Assembly: GCF_021602585.1 (NCBI RefSeq)
Contig: NZ_BQIP01000002.1
Span: forward strand, 1 to 64,000
DNA length: 64,000 bases
Direction: 5' to 3'
Origin: Pseudomonas faucium
GTDB lineage: Bacteria; Pseudomonadota; Gammaproteobacteria; Pseudomonadales; Pseudomonadaceae
Shown: one piece after another, positions 8,763-15,504 of the stretch
Position numbering within the stretch: position 1 is the first letter of the stretch
Layout: each line of letters opens with the position of its first letter
Notes under the pieces: model-generated
Databases searched by the model: none
Seen by the model: only the letters and a program-made list of their open reading frames with translations
What the model was told of the DNA's origin: nothing
Program-made: the position numbers and the translations under genes

Positions 8763-8924
8763 TTTCTCACGGATCAAGGCGGCAGTCATACACGGGGTGA
8801 GAAAACCGAGGGAGCTACAAAGCTCGGCCAGACCGAAGTCTGCCCGTGTACGACTGCCATAACAGCAAGCTCAGTAACTCCTTAGCGGGTTCTCACACCC
8901 GGTCGCCAGGTATTGGCGACCGGG
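8763..8924 (-). promoter_or_regulatory. Structured 5' leader of the DUF6124/DUF3077 pair (candidate RNA switch or attenuator)
   Basis: A 16-bp stem joins 8843-8858 to 8781-8796. As plus-strand RNA it would contain an A.C mismatch, but as minus-strand RNA that position is a G.U pair. Inside it, 8829-8842 forms CAGAC-UUCG-GUCUG, a super-stable cUUCGg loop only on the minus strand, and 8812-8825 forms a second 5-bp hairpin. A 10-bp perfect hairpin stands ahead of it (8898-8907 with 8915-8924). The segment UUUUCUCAC (8805-8797) can pair with GUGAGAA at 8896-8890 or with GUGAGAAA at 8770-8763, so alternative folds are possible. The function is inferred. Confidence 0.6.
8786..8860 (-). CDS. Candidate 24-residue leader peptide inside the structured leader
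   Basis: The frame reads MAVVHGQTSVWPSFVAPSVF and ends SPRV. It begins exactly at one arm of the 16-bp stem and its TGA overlaps an ATG at 8789 (ATGA). An AAGGAG lies about 17 bases upstream, rather far for a ribosome site. Ribosomes crossing it would melt the structure, which suits an attenuator role. Translation is not proven; the coincidence of frame and fold is the main evidence. Confidence 0.35.
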   Translation of the reverse strand: MAVVHGQTSVWPSFVAPSVFSPRV

Positions 8925-9187
8925 GAACGGTATCCCTGGGCCACTTCCCCGCCAACAGTGAAACTTCGCAAGCGTGCGTAGGATAATTCCCAAATGCTGA
9001 TTTCCTGAAGCATTTAGCTCCAGGTTCAGAATTCCCTTACGGCGACAGGCCCTTTCCCGCAAACCCTGCCACCGGTGTATCATCCCCGCCCCAAATCAGT
9101 AAAAAGCCGAGTCGCACGCTGCCCGCCAGCCTCGCGACCTTCTGGCGTCGCGCCAGAACCGACAATGGACTACCGGACTTTCGCATC
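8861..9187. other. Gap between structured leader and small lipoprotein gene
   Basis: This divergent 327-base gap contains the upstream hairpin of the leader (8898-8924). The rest shows no gene. The promoters for the leader (minus) and the lipoprotein gene (plus) should lie between about 8930 and 9180, but I could not place them. Confidence 0.5.
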
Positions 9188-9436
9188 GTGACCCAAGCCA
9201 AACCCCTGACCCTGCTGGCCTGCACCCTGACCCTGGGCGCCTGCGCCACCAGCACCCCAGCGCCCCACACCAGCCACCTCGACTGGAACACCCCCGGCAT
9301 GCAGCTGGGCGGCGACAACGGCCTGCCCCTGCGCGTCGAAAGCCCCTGCCGCAAGCGCGGCTGCGACAACGACAAGCTGTTCTTCAACCCCGGCAAGACC
9401 GAACCGAACGTCAACACCATCCACCGCGGCTGGTAG
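9188..9436 (+). CDS. Small lipoprotein
   Basis: This 82-residue protein begins with a GTG at 9188. Its short signal sequence ends in the lipobox LGAC near residues 16-19, so it should be lipidated at that cysteine and anchored to a membrane. The mature part has a cysteine pair in SPCRKRGCDNDKLFF, which could form a disulphide in the periplasm. Residue two of the mature form is Ala rather than Asp, which favours outer-membrane sorting. No function is known to me. Confidence 0.75.
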   Translation: MTQAKPLTLLACTLTLGACATSTPAPHTSHLDWNTPGMQLGGDNGLPLRVESPCRKRGCDNDKLFFNPGKTEPNVNTIHRGW

Positions 9437-9495
9437 GAAAATTCCCCTTTCAGGCCGGTGACTTAGCTCATTTGCGCACAATCGAAAGGAAGTGG

Positions 9496-9523
9496 TTTAC
9501 AGGCGCCAACCGATCGCTATAAT
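9496..9523 (+). promoter_or_regulatory. Sigma-70 promoter of tRNA-Thr
   Basis: TTTACA at 9496-9501 and a perfect TATAAT at 9518-9523 are separated by 16 bases. The tRNA starts 11 bases after the -10 box, as expected for a stable-RNA promoter. Confidence 0.85.
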
Positions 9524-9534
9524 GACGCCCCATT

Positions 9535-9610
<76 letters not shown>

Positions 9611-9621
9611 TACGCAGTATC

Positions 9622-9655
9622 AAAAAAGGCTCACCGAAAGGTGGGCCTTTTTTGT
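9622..9655 (+). terminator. Terminator after tRNA-Thr
   Basis: GGCTCACC, a GAAA loop and GGTGGGCC form a stem (one G.U) followed by six T; the A run on the 5' side makes it usable in both directions. It separates the tRNA from the converging DUF2442 gene. Confidence 0.85.
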
Positions 9656-9676
9656 TTCGGGTTTTCCCCATGCCGC

Positions 9677-10129
9677 TTAGGCAGCTTTCTGCTCCAACGC
9701 CTCCCAGCCCAGACACGCCAGTGCCAACGTGCGTGGCACAGCTTCGCGACCACTGCTGTAACGACTGATGCTCCGCGCACTCACACCAAGCGCTTCGGCC
9801 GCTTGGTCGAGTGTCATCCGATGCCGCAAGCGCCAGCGAATGAAAATTCGTGTGTTCTCATCCGGTGCTGTCTGGGCCAGCGCATCCAGCAACAAGGTGT
9901 CGGCACCGATCTGAATATCCAGCTGCGGCCATTCCACCGACCAGCCGCCATCTCCCAAGATGGCGCCTTCGAACGCTTTGGCCTTGGCCAGCGGCGCTAG
10001 CCCTGGATACGCTTGCAGCGCGTCGCTCATGCCCAAGGTAAATCGCTGGCCATTGGTAAATGTCAGCTCCAGTTTGGCGCCCGGGCGGGGCTGAACAGCC
10101 CGCAGGCGAGGACGTTTCATCGATGCCAT
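9677..10129 (-). CDS. DUF2442 domain protein with C-terminal HTH
   Basis: The protein has about 150 residues. The N-terminal half (LELTFTNGQRFTLGMSDAL and VEWPQLDIQIGADTLLLDAL) matches DUF2442, a domain usually encoded beside a DUF4160 protein and suspected to act as an antitoxin or regulator. The C-terminal half is a short helix-turn-helix (MTLDQAAEALGVSARSISRY). An in-frame ATG at 10138 also exists, but the one at 10129 has GGAG at the better spacing of eight bases. No DUF4160 partner is next to it, so it stands alone. DNA binding is likely; its target is unknown. Confidence 0.75.
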   Translation of the reverse strand: MASMKRPRLRAVQPRPGAKLELTFTNGQRFTLGMSDALQAYPGLAPLAKAKAFEGAILGDGGWSVEWPQLDIQIGADTLLLDALAQTAPDENTRIFIRWRLRHRMTLDQAAEALGVSARSISRYSSGREAVPRTLALACLGWEALEQKAA

Positions 10130-10266
10130 TTCATCCACTCCTACAACAGACCTTCTCGATCATGTCGCCAATTTGGCTATACCTCAACAAAGCTTGATCT
10201 CAGTCAGCCCTGGCTGGAGTGGCAAGCGTAGGTTCAGATCACACGATCTCCTCCCGGAGGCATGCC

Positions 10267-10482
10267 ATGGCCAAGAAGTTTCCCCACAACCCCTCCCACC
10301 CAGAGCGCATCTGCTGGGGGTGCGACTTGTATTGCCCGGCCAAAGCGCTGGCCTGTGGCAATGGCGCAGACCGGACCATGCACCCGGTCGAGTTGTTTGG
10401 GGAGGATTGGGACAGTCTGGGTGGGCATTTGCAGAAGGATGATGTGGACCAGCGGGGAAGGCGCCCAGGTGAGGGGGCGTGA
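10267..10482 (+). CDS. DUF3079 cysteine-rich small protein
   Basis: This 71-residue protein has five cysteines in its first 35 residues (the run ICWGCDLYCPAKALACGNG holds four spaced for metal binding) and a conserved HPVELFG. This pattern matches DUF3079. A zinc or iron-sulfur site is plausible but not shown. The ATG at 10267 follows a strong GGAGG at a spacing of about eight bases. It is a single gene, divergent from the DUF2442 regulator, whose operator could lie in the shared gap. Confidence 0.75.
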   Translation: MAKKFPHNPSHPERICWGCDLYCPAKALACGNGADRTMHPVELFGEDWDSLGGHLQKDDVDQRGRRPGEGA

Positions 10483-10810
10483 GGCGGCCGGGTGTACGGC
10501 ATTAGTGATGCGGGGACGTTGAGATCGAGCGCCGCCCGCGCGGCGCATCGCGGATGAAATCCGCTCCTACATTTGTTGCAACGTACCTATGCCTGATAGG
10601 CCATGGTTGCCAGCCTTGTTGGCTCGACGCGATTTTTTGGTTGGCACGGATACCTACCGGGTTTTTCGGCGGGCGCCAAGGCGGACAACCATGGCCTGAC
10701 AGACCGTGGCACGTTGCAACAAATGTAGGAGCGGATTTCATCCGCGATGCGCCGCGCGGGCGGCGCTCGATCTCCACCCCCCTACACAACCAAAGGCATG
10801 AACCTACAAA
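10483..10810. other. Intergenic region dominated by a long inverted repeat
   Basis: The 328 bases between the DUF3079 gene and the 3' end of the TonB receptor gene contain the 254-base inverted repeat listed separately. No gene or conventional terminator is evident; the large hairpin may itself end transcripts from both sides. Confidence 0.6.
10521..10774. repeat. Long inverted repeat with perfect 64-bp arms
   Basis: Bases 10521-10584 are the exact reverse complement of 10711-10774. The arms carry the REP-like string TGTAGGAGCGGATTTCATCC. A second, imperfect pair sits inside (10593-10609 with 10686-10702, two mismatches). About 75 central bases are unpaired. It looks like a two-unit REP (BIME) or a small non-coding mobile element; no target-site duplication is obvious. 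Confidence 0.85.
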
Positions 10811-13072
10811 TCAAAACGCCGTACTCACCCCAACCGACACACTCCGCGGATCCCCATAAATCGCCCCCGCATAAAACCCATATTGCGTGTAGTAATGCTT
10901 GTCGAACAGGTTATCCACATTCACGCTAACCGCCGTCTCGTCGGTCACCTGATACTTGGCCATCGCATTCCAGATCGCATACCCCGACCAGTTCACATCG
11001 GTAGCCCCCGCACTCACCCCATTCACCGGCTGCCCCGCCGGGCTTGAGATCGCGCGGATGTTGGTCTGCGCCTTCACCCCCGCCCCCACAGTCAACCGAT
11101 CAAGCGCCCCAGACAACCGATAGGTCGTCGACGCCTTAAACAGATGCGAAGGATCGCTACGCCCGTCGCTGTCGACACGGCGGAAATGCAGGTACGTATA
11201 CCCGCCATACACATTCCAGTTCGGCGTCAGGGCGCCGGCGATTTCCAGGTCGATCCCGTCAGTTTCCTGGCCGGTGCCGGCCTTGTAGGCATCACCTCCG
11301 GTGGGGGTGGTCAGGCCATCGTCGAGCACGGCTTTGTTCTCCTGCTTGGTCCGGAAATACGCCACCGAGGCATTCAGCCGCCCCTCCAGCCACGCGCCCT
11401 TGATGCCGGTTTCGTAGCTCTGGCCACGAATCGGCTCGACCTTGGTGCCGCTCTCTGTCTCGGCCGTTTGCGGGTTGAAGATGTCGGTGTAGCTGGCATA
11501 CAGCGAATAGGTGTCGTCCAGGTCGTACACCGCGCCCAGGTAAGGCGTGACGATGCCGTGGTTCTGCTGATTGCTGCGCACGCCGCCGACACTGCGGGTG
11601 GTGGCGGAGTAGTCCGTGGAGCGCAGGCCGATGATCACCGACAGTGGGTCGGTAATGCTCAGGCGGGTGGCCGCGTACATGCCCTGCAGGCGGGTGGTGG
11701 TCTTGCTGTGGCGGCCGGTGCGCGAGGCGAGCATGTCGAAGTCGCTGTCCACGCCGTTGTGCCAGTCGGTCAGCGGCAGGCCGTTGTTGGCGCGGAACTG
11801 GCAGCCCAGCGCGGGGGCGCTGACGCGGGCATCGCTGACCATGGTGCAGCTGTACTCCGGCGACCAGGCCACGGTGCGGCTGTCGTTGTAGCCGACCATC
11901 GCCTGGTGGGTGCGGCCGAACAGCTGGAATGGCCCCGACAGGTCGAGCTGCGCGGACTGCTGGGTGGTGTCGCTGGAACTGTGCAGGCCATTGAGCACCG
12001 CGCCGCTGCCATCCTGGTCCCAGTAGCCGCCGTAGCGGCCGCGCCCGGCCGAGTTGACCTTGGCCAGGCCGCGGTGGTTGAGCACCTCGCTGGTGCTCTG
12101 GGCGGCTTTCAGGTCCAGCGACCAGTCGTTGTCGAAGCGGTGCTGCAGCGAGCCGAAGGCGGTGCGGGTGGTGTACTCGCCAAAGCTCCAGCTCGGCGCC
12201 AGGTTGGTGCTGCGCGGCAGGTCGGTGGTGCTGCCGTCGCGGTACCAGATCGGGATGTTGGCACCCCAGCCGCCGCCGACCACCTTGTTGTATTCGTACT
12301 GGTAGCCGGCACCCAGGGTGGTGGCGTCGTCCAGGTCGAATTCGAAGTTGGCCAGGGCCGCGCGGGCGCGCTCGGACTGGTTGTCGCGGAAGGAGTTGGC
12401 GTCTTGCTGGGTCATCACCAGGCGCGAACGCAGGCGGCCATCGGCCGACAGCGGCAGGTTGAGGTCGGCGCCCAGGCGGCGCTTGTCCCAGCTGCCGTAG
12501 GTGGCGTAGGCGCTGCCGCCAAAGGTGGTGGTCGGGGCCTTGCGCAGCAGGTTGACGGTGGCCGACGGGTCGCCGGTGCCACCGAGCAGGCCGTTGGCGC
12601 CGCGCACGATGTCGATGCGTTCGTACAGGTCCATGTTCAGCGCATTGCCGCCACCGCTGAAGTCGGAGCCCCCCTGGAACTGCAAGCCATCGACCTTCCA
12701 GTTGCTGATCGAGTAGCCGCGGGCACGGAAATCGGTGCGCCCGCCTACCTCGGACTGGTTGGCGGTCACCCCCGGCGTGGTGTCCAGTGCCTGGGCGATG
12801 GTGTGGATATCGCGGTCGTCCATCTGCTGGCGGGTGATGCTGGTGACCGACTGCGGCGTCTGCCGGGGCGTCAGGGCCAGGCCTGTGGAGCTGCGGGTGT
12901 TTTCCACCGTGTAGCCGAGCTGGCCGGCAGCGTCGGCTGGCAGCAAGGCACTGTCTTGAATCTGCGTGGCTTGCAGCTCCATGGGTTGGGTTTCGGCGGC
13001 CAGGGCACTGCCGCTGACGGCCAGCGCGACGACGCAGGCGAGCGGGTGAAGCTTCATGCTTTGAGGTTTCAT
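10811..13072 (-). CDS. TonB-dependent siderophore receptor
   Basis: This 753-residue outer-membrane receptor has a signal peptide (to about residue 25, ending ALAA). A plug domain of about 150 residues (TPQSVTSITRQQMDDR, NLLRKAP) is followed by a 22-strand barrel and the aromatic C-terminus (GVSTAF). The order matches ferric-siderophore receptors of the FhuE/FpvA type, but there is no long N-terminal signalling domain, so it should not drive an ECF sigma cascade. It is transcribed away from a two-component system, as pfeA is with pfeRS in P. aeruginosa, suggesting control by that pair. The siderophore is unknown. Confidence 0.92.
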   Translation of the reverse strand: MKPQSMKLHPLACVVALAVSGSALAAETQPMELQATQIQDSALLPADAAGQLGYTVENTRSSTGLALTPRQTPQSVTSITRQQMDDRDIHTIAQALDTTPGVTANQSEVGGRTDFRARGYSISNWKVDGLQFQGGSDFSGGGNALNMDLYERIDIVRGANGLLGGTGDPSATVNLLRKAPTTTFGGSAYATYGSWDKRRLGADLNLPLSADGRLRSRLVMTQQDANSFRDNQSERARAALANFEFDLDDATTLGAGYQYEYNKVVGGGWGANIPIWYRDGSTTDLPRSTNLAPSWSFGEYTTRTAFGSLQHRFDNDWSLDLKAAQSTSEVLNHRGLAKVNSAGRGRYGGYWDQDGSGAVLNGLHSSSDTTQQSAQLDLSGPFQLFGRTHQAMVGYNDSRTVAWSPEYSCTMVSDARVSAPALGCQFRANNGLPLTDWHNGVDSDFDMLASRTGRHSKTTTRLQGMYAATRLSITDPLSVIIGLRSTDYSATTRSVGGVRSNQQNHGIVTPYLGAVYDLDDTYSLYASYTDIFNPQTAETESGTKVEPIRGQSYETGIKGAWLEGRLNASVAYFRTKQENKAVLDDGLTTPTGGDAYKAGTGQETDGIDLEIAGALTPNWNVYGGYTYLHFRRVDSDGRSDPSHLFKASTTYRLSGALDRLTVGAGVKAQTNIRAISSPAGQPVNGVSAGATDVNWSGYAIWNAMAKYQVTDETAVSVNVDNLFDKHYYTQYGFYAGAIYGDPRSVSVGVSTAF

Positions 13073-13212
13073 TTGGGAAGACTTCGTATTTGCAGATGAT
13101 TTTTTGTTACGATTCTAGGGATGCGCCCTCTGCGCTCCATGCTCGGCTTGTACGGGCATGTAATTGAACGTAACGAGCGCTGAAGGCCCTCCCCGAACAG
13201 GTGTTTTCCCCG

Positions 13213-13929
13213 ATGAGCACGACCCTGCTGGTCGTCGATGATGACGACGAGATCCGCGAACTTCTCTGCGATTACCTGACCGATGCCGGCTACACGGTCG
13301 TGGCGGCGGCCGACGGTGATGGCATGCGCCAAGAGATGGCCCGGCACAAGGTCGACCTGGTGGTACTGGACTTGATGCTGCCAGGCGAAGACGGCCTGAG
13401 CCTGTGCCGGCAGCTGCAGGCCACCCCGGGCCTGGCGGTGATCATGCTGTCGGCCAAGGGCAGCACCCTGGACCGCATCATAGGCCTGGAAGTGGGCGCC
13501 GATGACTACCTGGCCAAGCCCTTCGAGCCGCGCGAGCTGATTGCCCGCATCAAGGCCGTGCTGCGCCGCCCGCAGCGCCTGGATAGCCCGAGCGAGGCGC
13601 CAGCGGCCGAGGCCCAGCACTTTGCCGGCTTCAGCCTGGAACACGTCAAACGCCTGCTCACCCGCCCCGACGGCCAGGCGCTGACGCTACCCCGGTCCGA
13701 TTACCGGGTGCTGCGTGAACTGCTGGAGGCCAACAACCGCGTGGTATCGCGCGATCAGCTCACGCGCAGCGCGTTCGGCCGCGAGCACCTGCCCGACGAC
13801 CGTTCGGTGGACATGTGCATCAGCCGCCTGCGCCAGCAACTGCGCCGGGCGCCTGCCAACGCGGCGCAGATCCTCACCATCCGCAACGAAGGCTACCTGC
13901 TGAGCATCCACCGCGCCGAGGCCGGCTGA
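13213..13929 (+). CDS. OmpR-family response regulator
   Basis: This 238-residue regulator has a receiver domain with acidic cluster DDDDE near residues 9-13, phospho-acceptor Asp53 in VVLDLMLPGEDG, and the conserved Lys of AKPFEP. A winged-helix DNA-binding domain follows (residues about 140-235). A GTG at 13201 is in frame, but the ATG at 13213 gives the normal MSTTLLVVDDD start. It is two bases ahead of the sensor kinase gene and divergent from the TonB receptor gene, whose promoter is its most likely target. GTTACG (13106) and CGTAAC (13169) in the gap form widely spaced inverted half-sites. Confidence 0.92.
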   Translation: MSTTLLVVDDDDEIRELLCDYLTDAGYTVVAAADGDGMRQEMARHKVDLVVLDLMLPGEDGLSLCRQLQATPGLAVIMLSAKGSTLDRIIGLEVGADDYLAKPFEPRELIARIKAVLRRPQRLDSPSEAPAAEAQHFAGFSLEHVKRLLTRPDGQALTLPRSDYRVLRELLEANNRVVSRDQLTRSAFGREHLPDDRSVDMCISRLRQQLRRAPANAAQILTIRNEGYLLSIHRAEAG

Positions 13930-13931
13930 GC

Positions 13932-15299
13932 ATGCGCTGGCTGCGGCGCCTGTGGCCGCGCACGCTGTTCGGCCAGTTGTTGCTGATCATGGTCAGCGGC
14001 ACGCTGGTGATCCAGCTGATGTCGAGCAGCATCTGGTTCGATGTGCGCTTCGCCCAGGTGCTCGAAGCCCCTGTGCGCTTGATGGCCGCCCGCAGCGCGC
14101 CGCTGATTGCCCAGGCCGATTGCCAGGCCGCCGGCGTGCAGGTGCCCAGGCACTACCATGTGCGCTGCGCCGACCACCCGCCGGGGCCCGAAGACAACCA
14201 GCGCCGCGGCCATCGGCGCATCGCGCAGTTGCTGCAGCAGTCGCTCAGCTACGAATTGGGGCATGCGCAGGCGGTGCGGCTGCTCAAGGCCCACCTCACC
14301 GACGAGCAGGGCCAGCCGATCGTCTGGCACAGCCTGTTCGGCTTGCGCACGGCCCAGGCGCACCTGCAGTTCGCCGTGCCGCTGGCCGACGGCCACTGGC
14401 TGCTGGTCGATGGCCAGGAGTTGCAGGGCTGGAGTGGCGAATCGGCCTGGTTGCTGATCAGCGATTACCTGCTGCGGGTGTATGCCGTGCGCATGCTCGC
14501 CGTGCTGCTGGTGTGCCTGGTGGCGGTGCGCCTGTGCCTGCGCCCGCTGCAGCGCCTGGCCGACGCGGCCCGTGGCCTGGGCAGCAACCTAGCGCAGGCA
14601 CCGCTGGCACTGGAAGGCCCGCAGGAGGTTCGCCAGGCAGCCCAGGCCTTCAACGCCATGCAGCAGCGCCTGATCAGCATGGTCAACGACAAGGCTTACT
14701 TCCTCGCCGCCGTTTCCCACGACCTGCGCACGCCGCTGACCCGCATGCGCCTGCGCCTGGAGCGCCTGGCCGACGACGAACACCGCGAGCGCTTGCGCCA
14801 GAACATCACGCAGATGGACGGCATGATCGGCCAGGTGTTGGATTATGTGCGCGCAGGCGAGCAGCAGAACCTGCAGCAAGTGGACCTCGACCGGCTGGTG
14901 TCGCGGCAGTGCGCCGACTTGGCCACTGGCGAGGAAGCACTGCCCGTGCAGGGCAAGGCCGGCAGCGTGCGAGTGGATGCGCTGCTGATGCAGCGCTGCC
15001 TGCAGAACCTGCTGGTCAATGCCTTGCGCTATGCCAGGGACGTGTCGGTCACGCTGGAGCGCAGCGCCACGGGGGTGCTCATCCACGTCGATGATCGTGG
15101 GCCGGGGATTGCGCCGGGGTTGCTGGCCACCATTACCGACCCGTTCGTGCGTGGCGAGGGCTCGCGCAACCAGGGCTCTGGTGGGTATGGGCTGGGGCTG
15201 AGCATCGCCCAGCGCATCGCGGCCAGCCATGGCGGTGAATTGCTGTTGGCCAACCGCGACGGGGGTGGCTTGCGGGCCAGCGTTCGGCTACCTGGCTAA
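13932..15299 (+). CDS. Sensor histidine kinase
   Basis: This 455-residue inner-membrane kinase partners the preceding regulator. A first membrane helix (about residues 13-33) and a second (about 180-200) bracket a periplasmic sensing domain of about 145 residues. HAMP, the H-box VSHDLRTPLTRMR with His263, and an ATPase domain with DRGPGI and GGYGLGLSI follow. The signal is unknown; linkage to a siderophore receptor suggests iron-siderophore or envelope sensing. A REP pair follows the stop. Confidence 0.92.
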   Translation: MRWLRRLWPRTLFGQLLLIMVSGTLVIQLMSSSIWFDVRFAQVLEAPVRLMAARSAPLIAQADCQAAGVQVPRHYHVRCADHPPGPEDNQRRGHRRIAQLLQQSLSYELGHAQAVRLLKAHLTDEQGQPIVWHSLFGLRTAQAHLQFAVPLADGHWLLVDGQELQGWSGESAWLLISDYLLRVYAVRMLAVLLVCLVAVRLCLRPLQRLADAARGLGSNLAQAPLALEGPQEVRQAAQAFNAMQQRLISMVNDKAYFLAAVSHDLRTPLTRMRLRLERLADDEHRERLRQNITQMDGMIGQVLDYVRAGEQQNLQQVDLDRLVSRQCADLATGEEALPVQGKAGSVRVDALLMQRCLQNLLVNALRYARDVSVTLERSATGVLIHVDDRGPGIAPGLLATITDPFVRGEGSRNQGSGGYGLGLSIAQRIAASHGGELLLANRDGGGLRASVRLPG

Positions 15300-15308
15300 G
15301 GGGGCTTT

Positions 15309-15395
15309 GCGGGCCTCATCGCCGGCAAGCCGGCTCCCACAAGGCCCAGTGCGGTCTACTTCTGTGGGAGCCGGCTTGCCGGCGATGAGGCCCGC
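15309..15395. repeat. REP pair, family A, inverted
   Basis: GCGGGCCTCATCGCCGGCAA starts at 15309 and its reverse complement ends at 15395. The arms are perfect over about 29 bases with a short spacer. Confidence 0.9.
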
Positions 15396-15504
15396 AGCCA
15401 CAAAGCAACCCACTATCAGGTAACAGTGTTTTACCGTTTCGCCTGGTTTTCCAAACGCGCAGTTTGCCTATGCTTGGCCCGGTCATCCTGCCTGCGATGG
15501 ACCC

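Noticed and set aside
11144-13099. 651-residue open frame on the plus strand
   Set aside because: It is antisense to the TonB receptor gene; low-complexity Ala/Gly/Val/His composition and no recognisable domain.
13073-13140. Possible Fur box ahead of the first TonB receptor
   Set aside because: TTTGCAGATGATTTTTTG shares only scattered positions with the Fur consensus and is not symmetrical.
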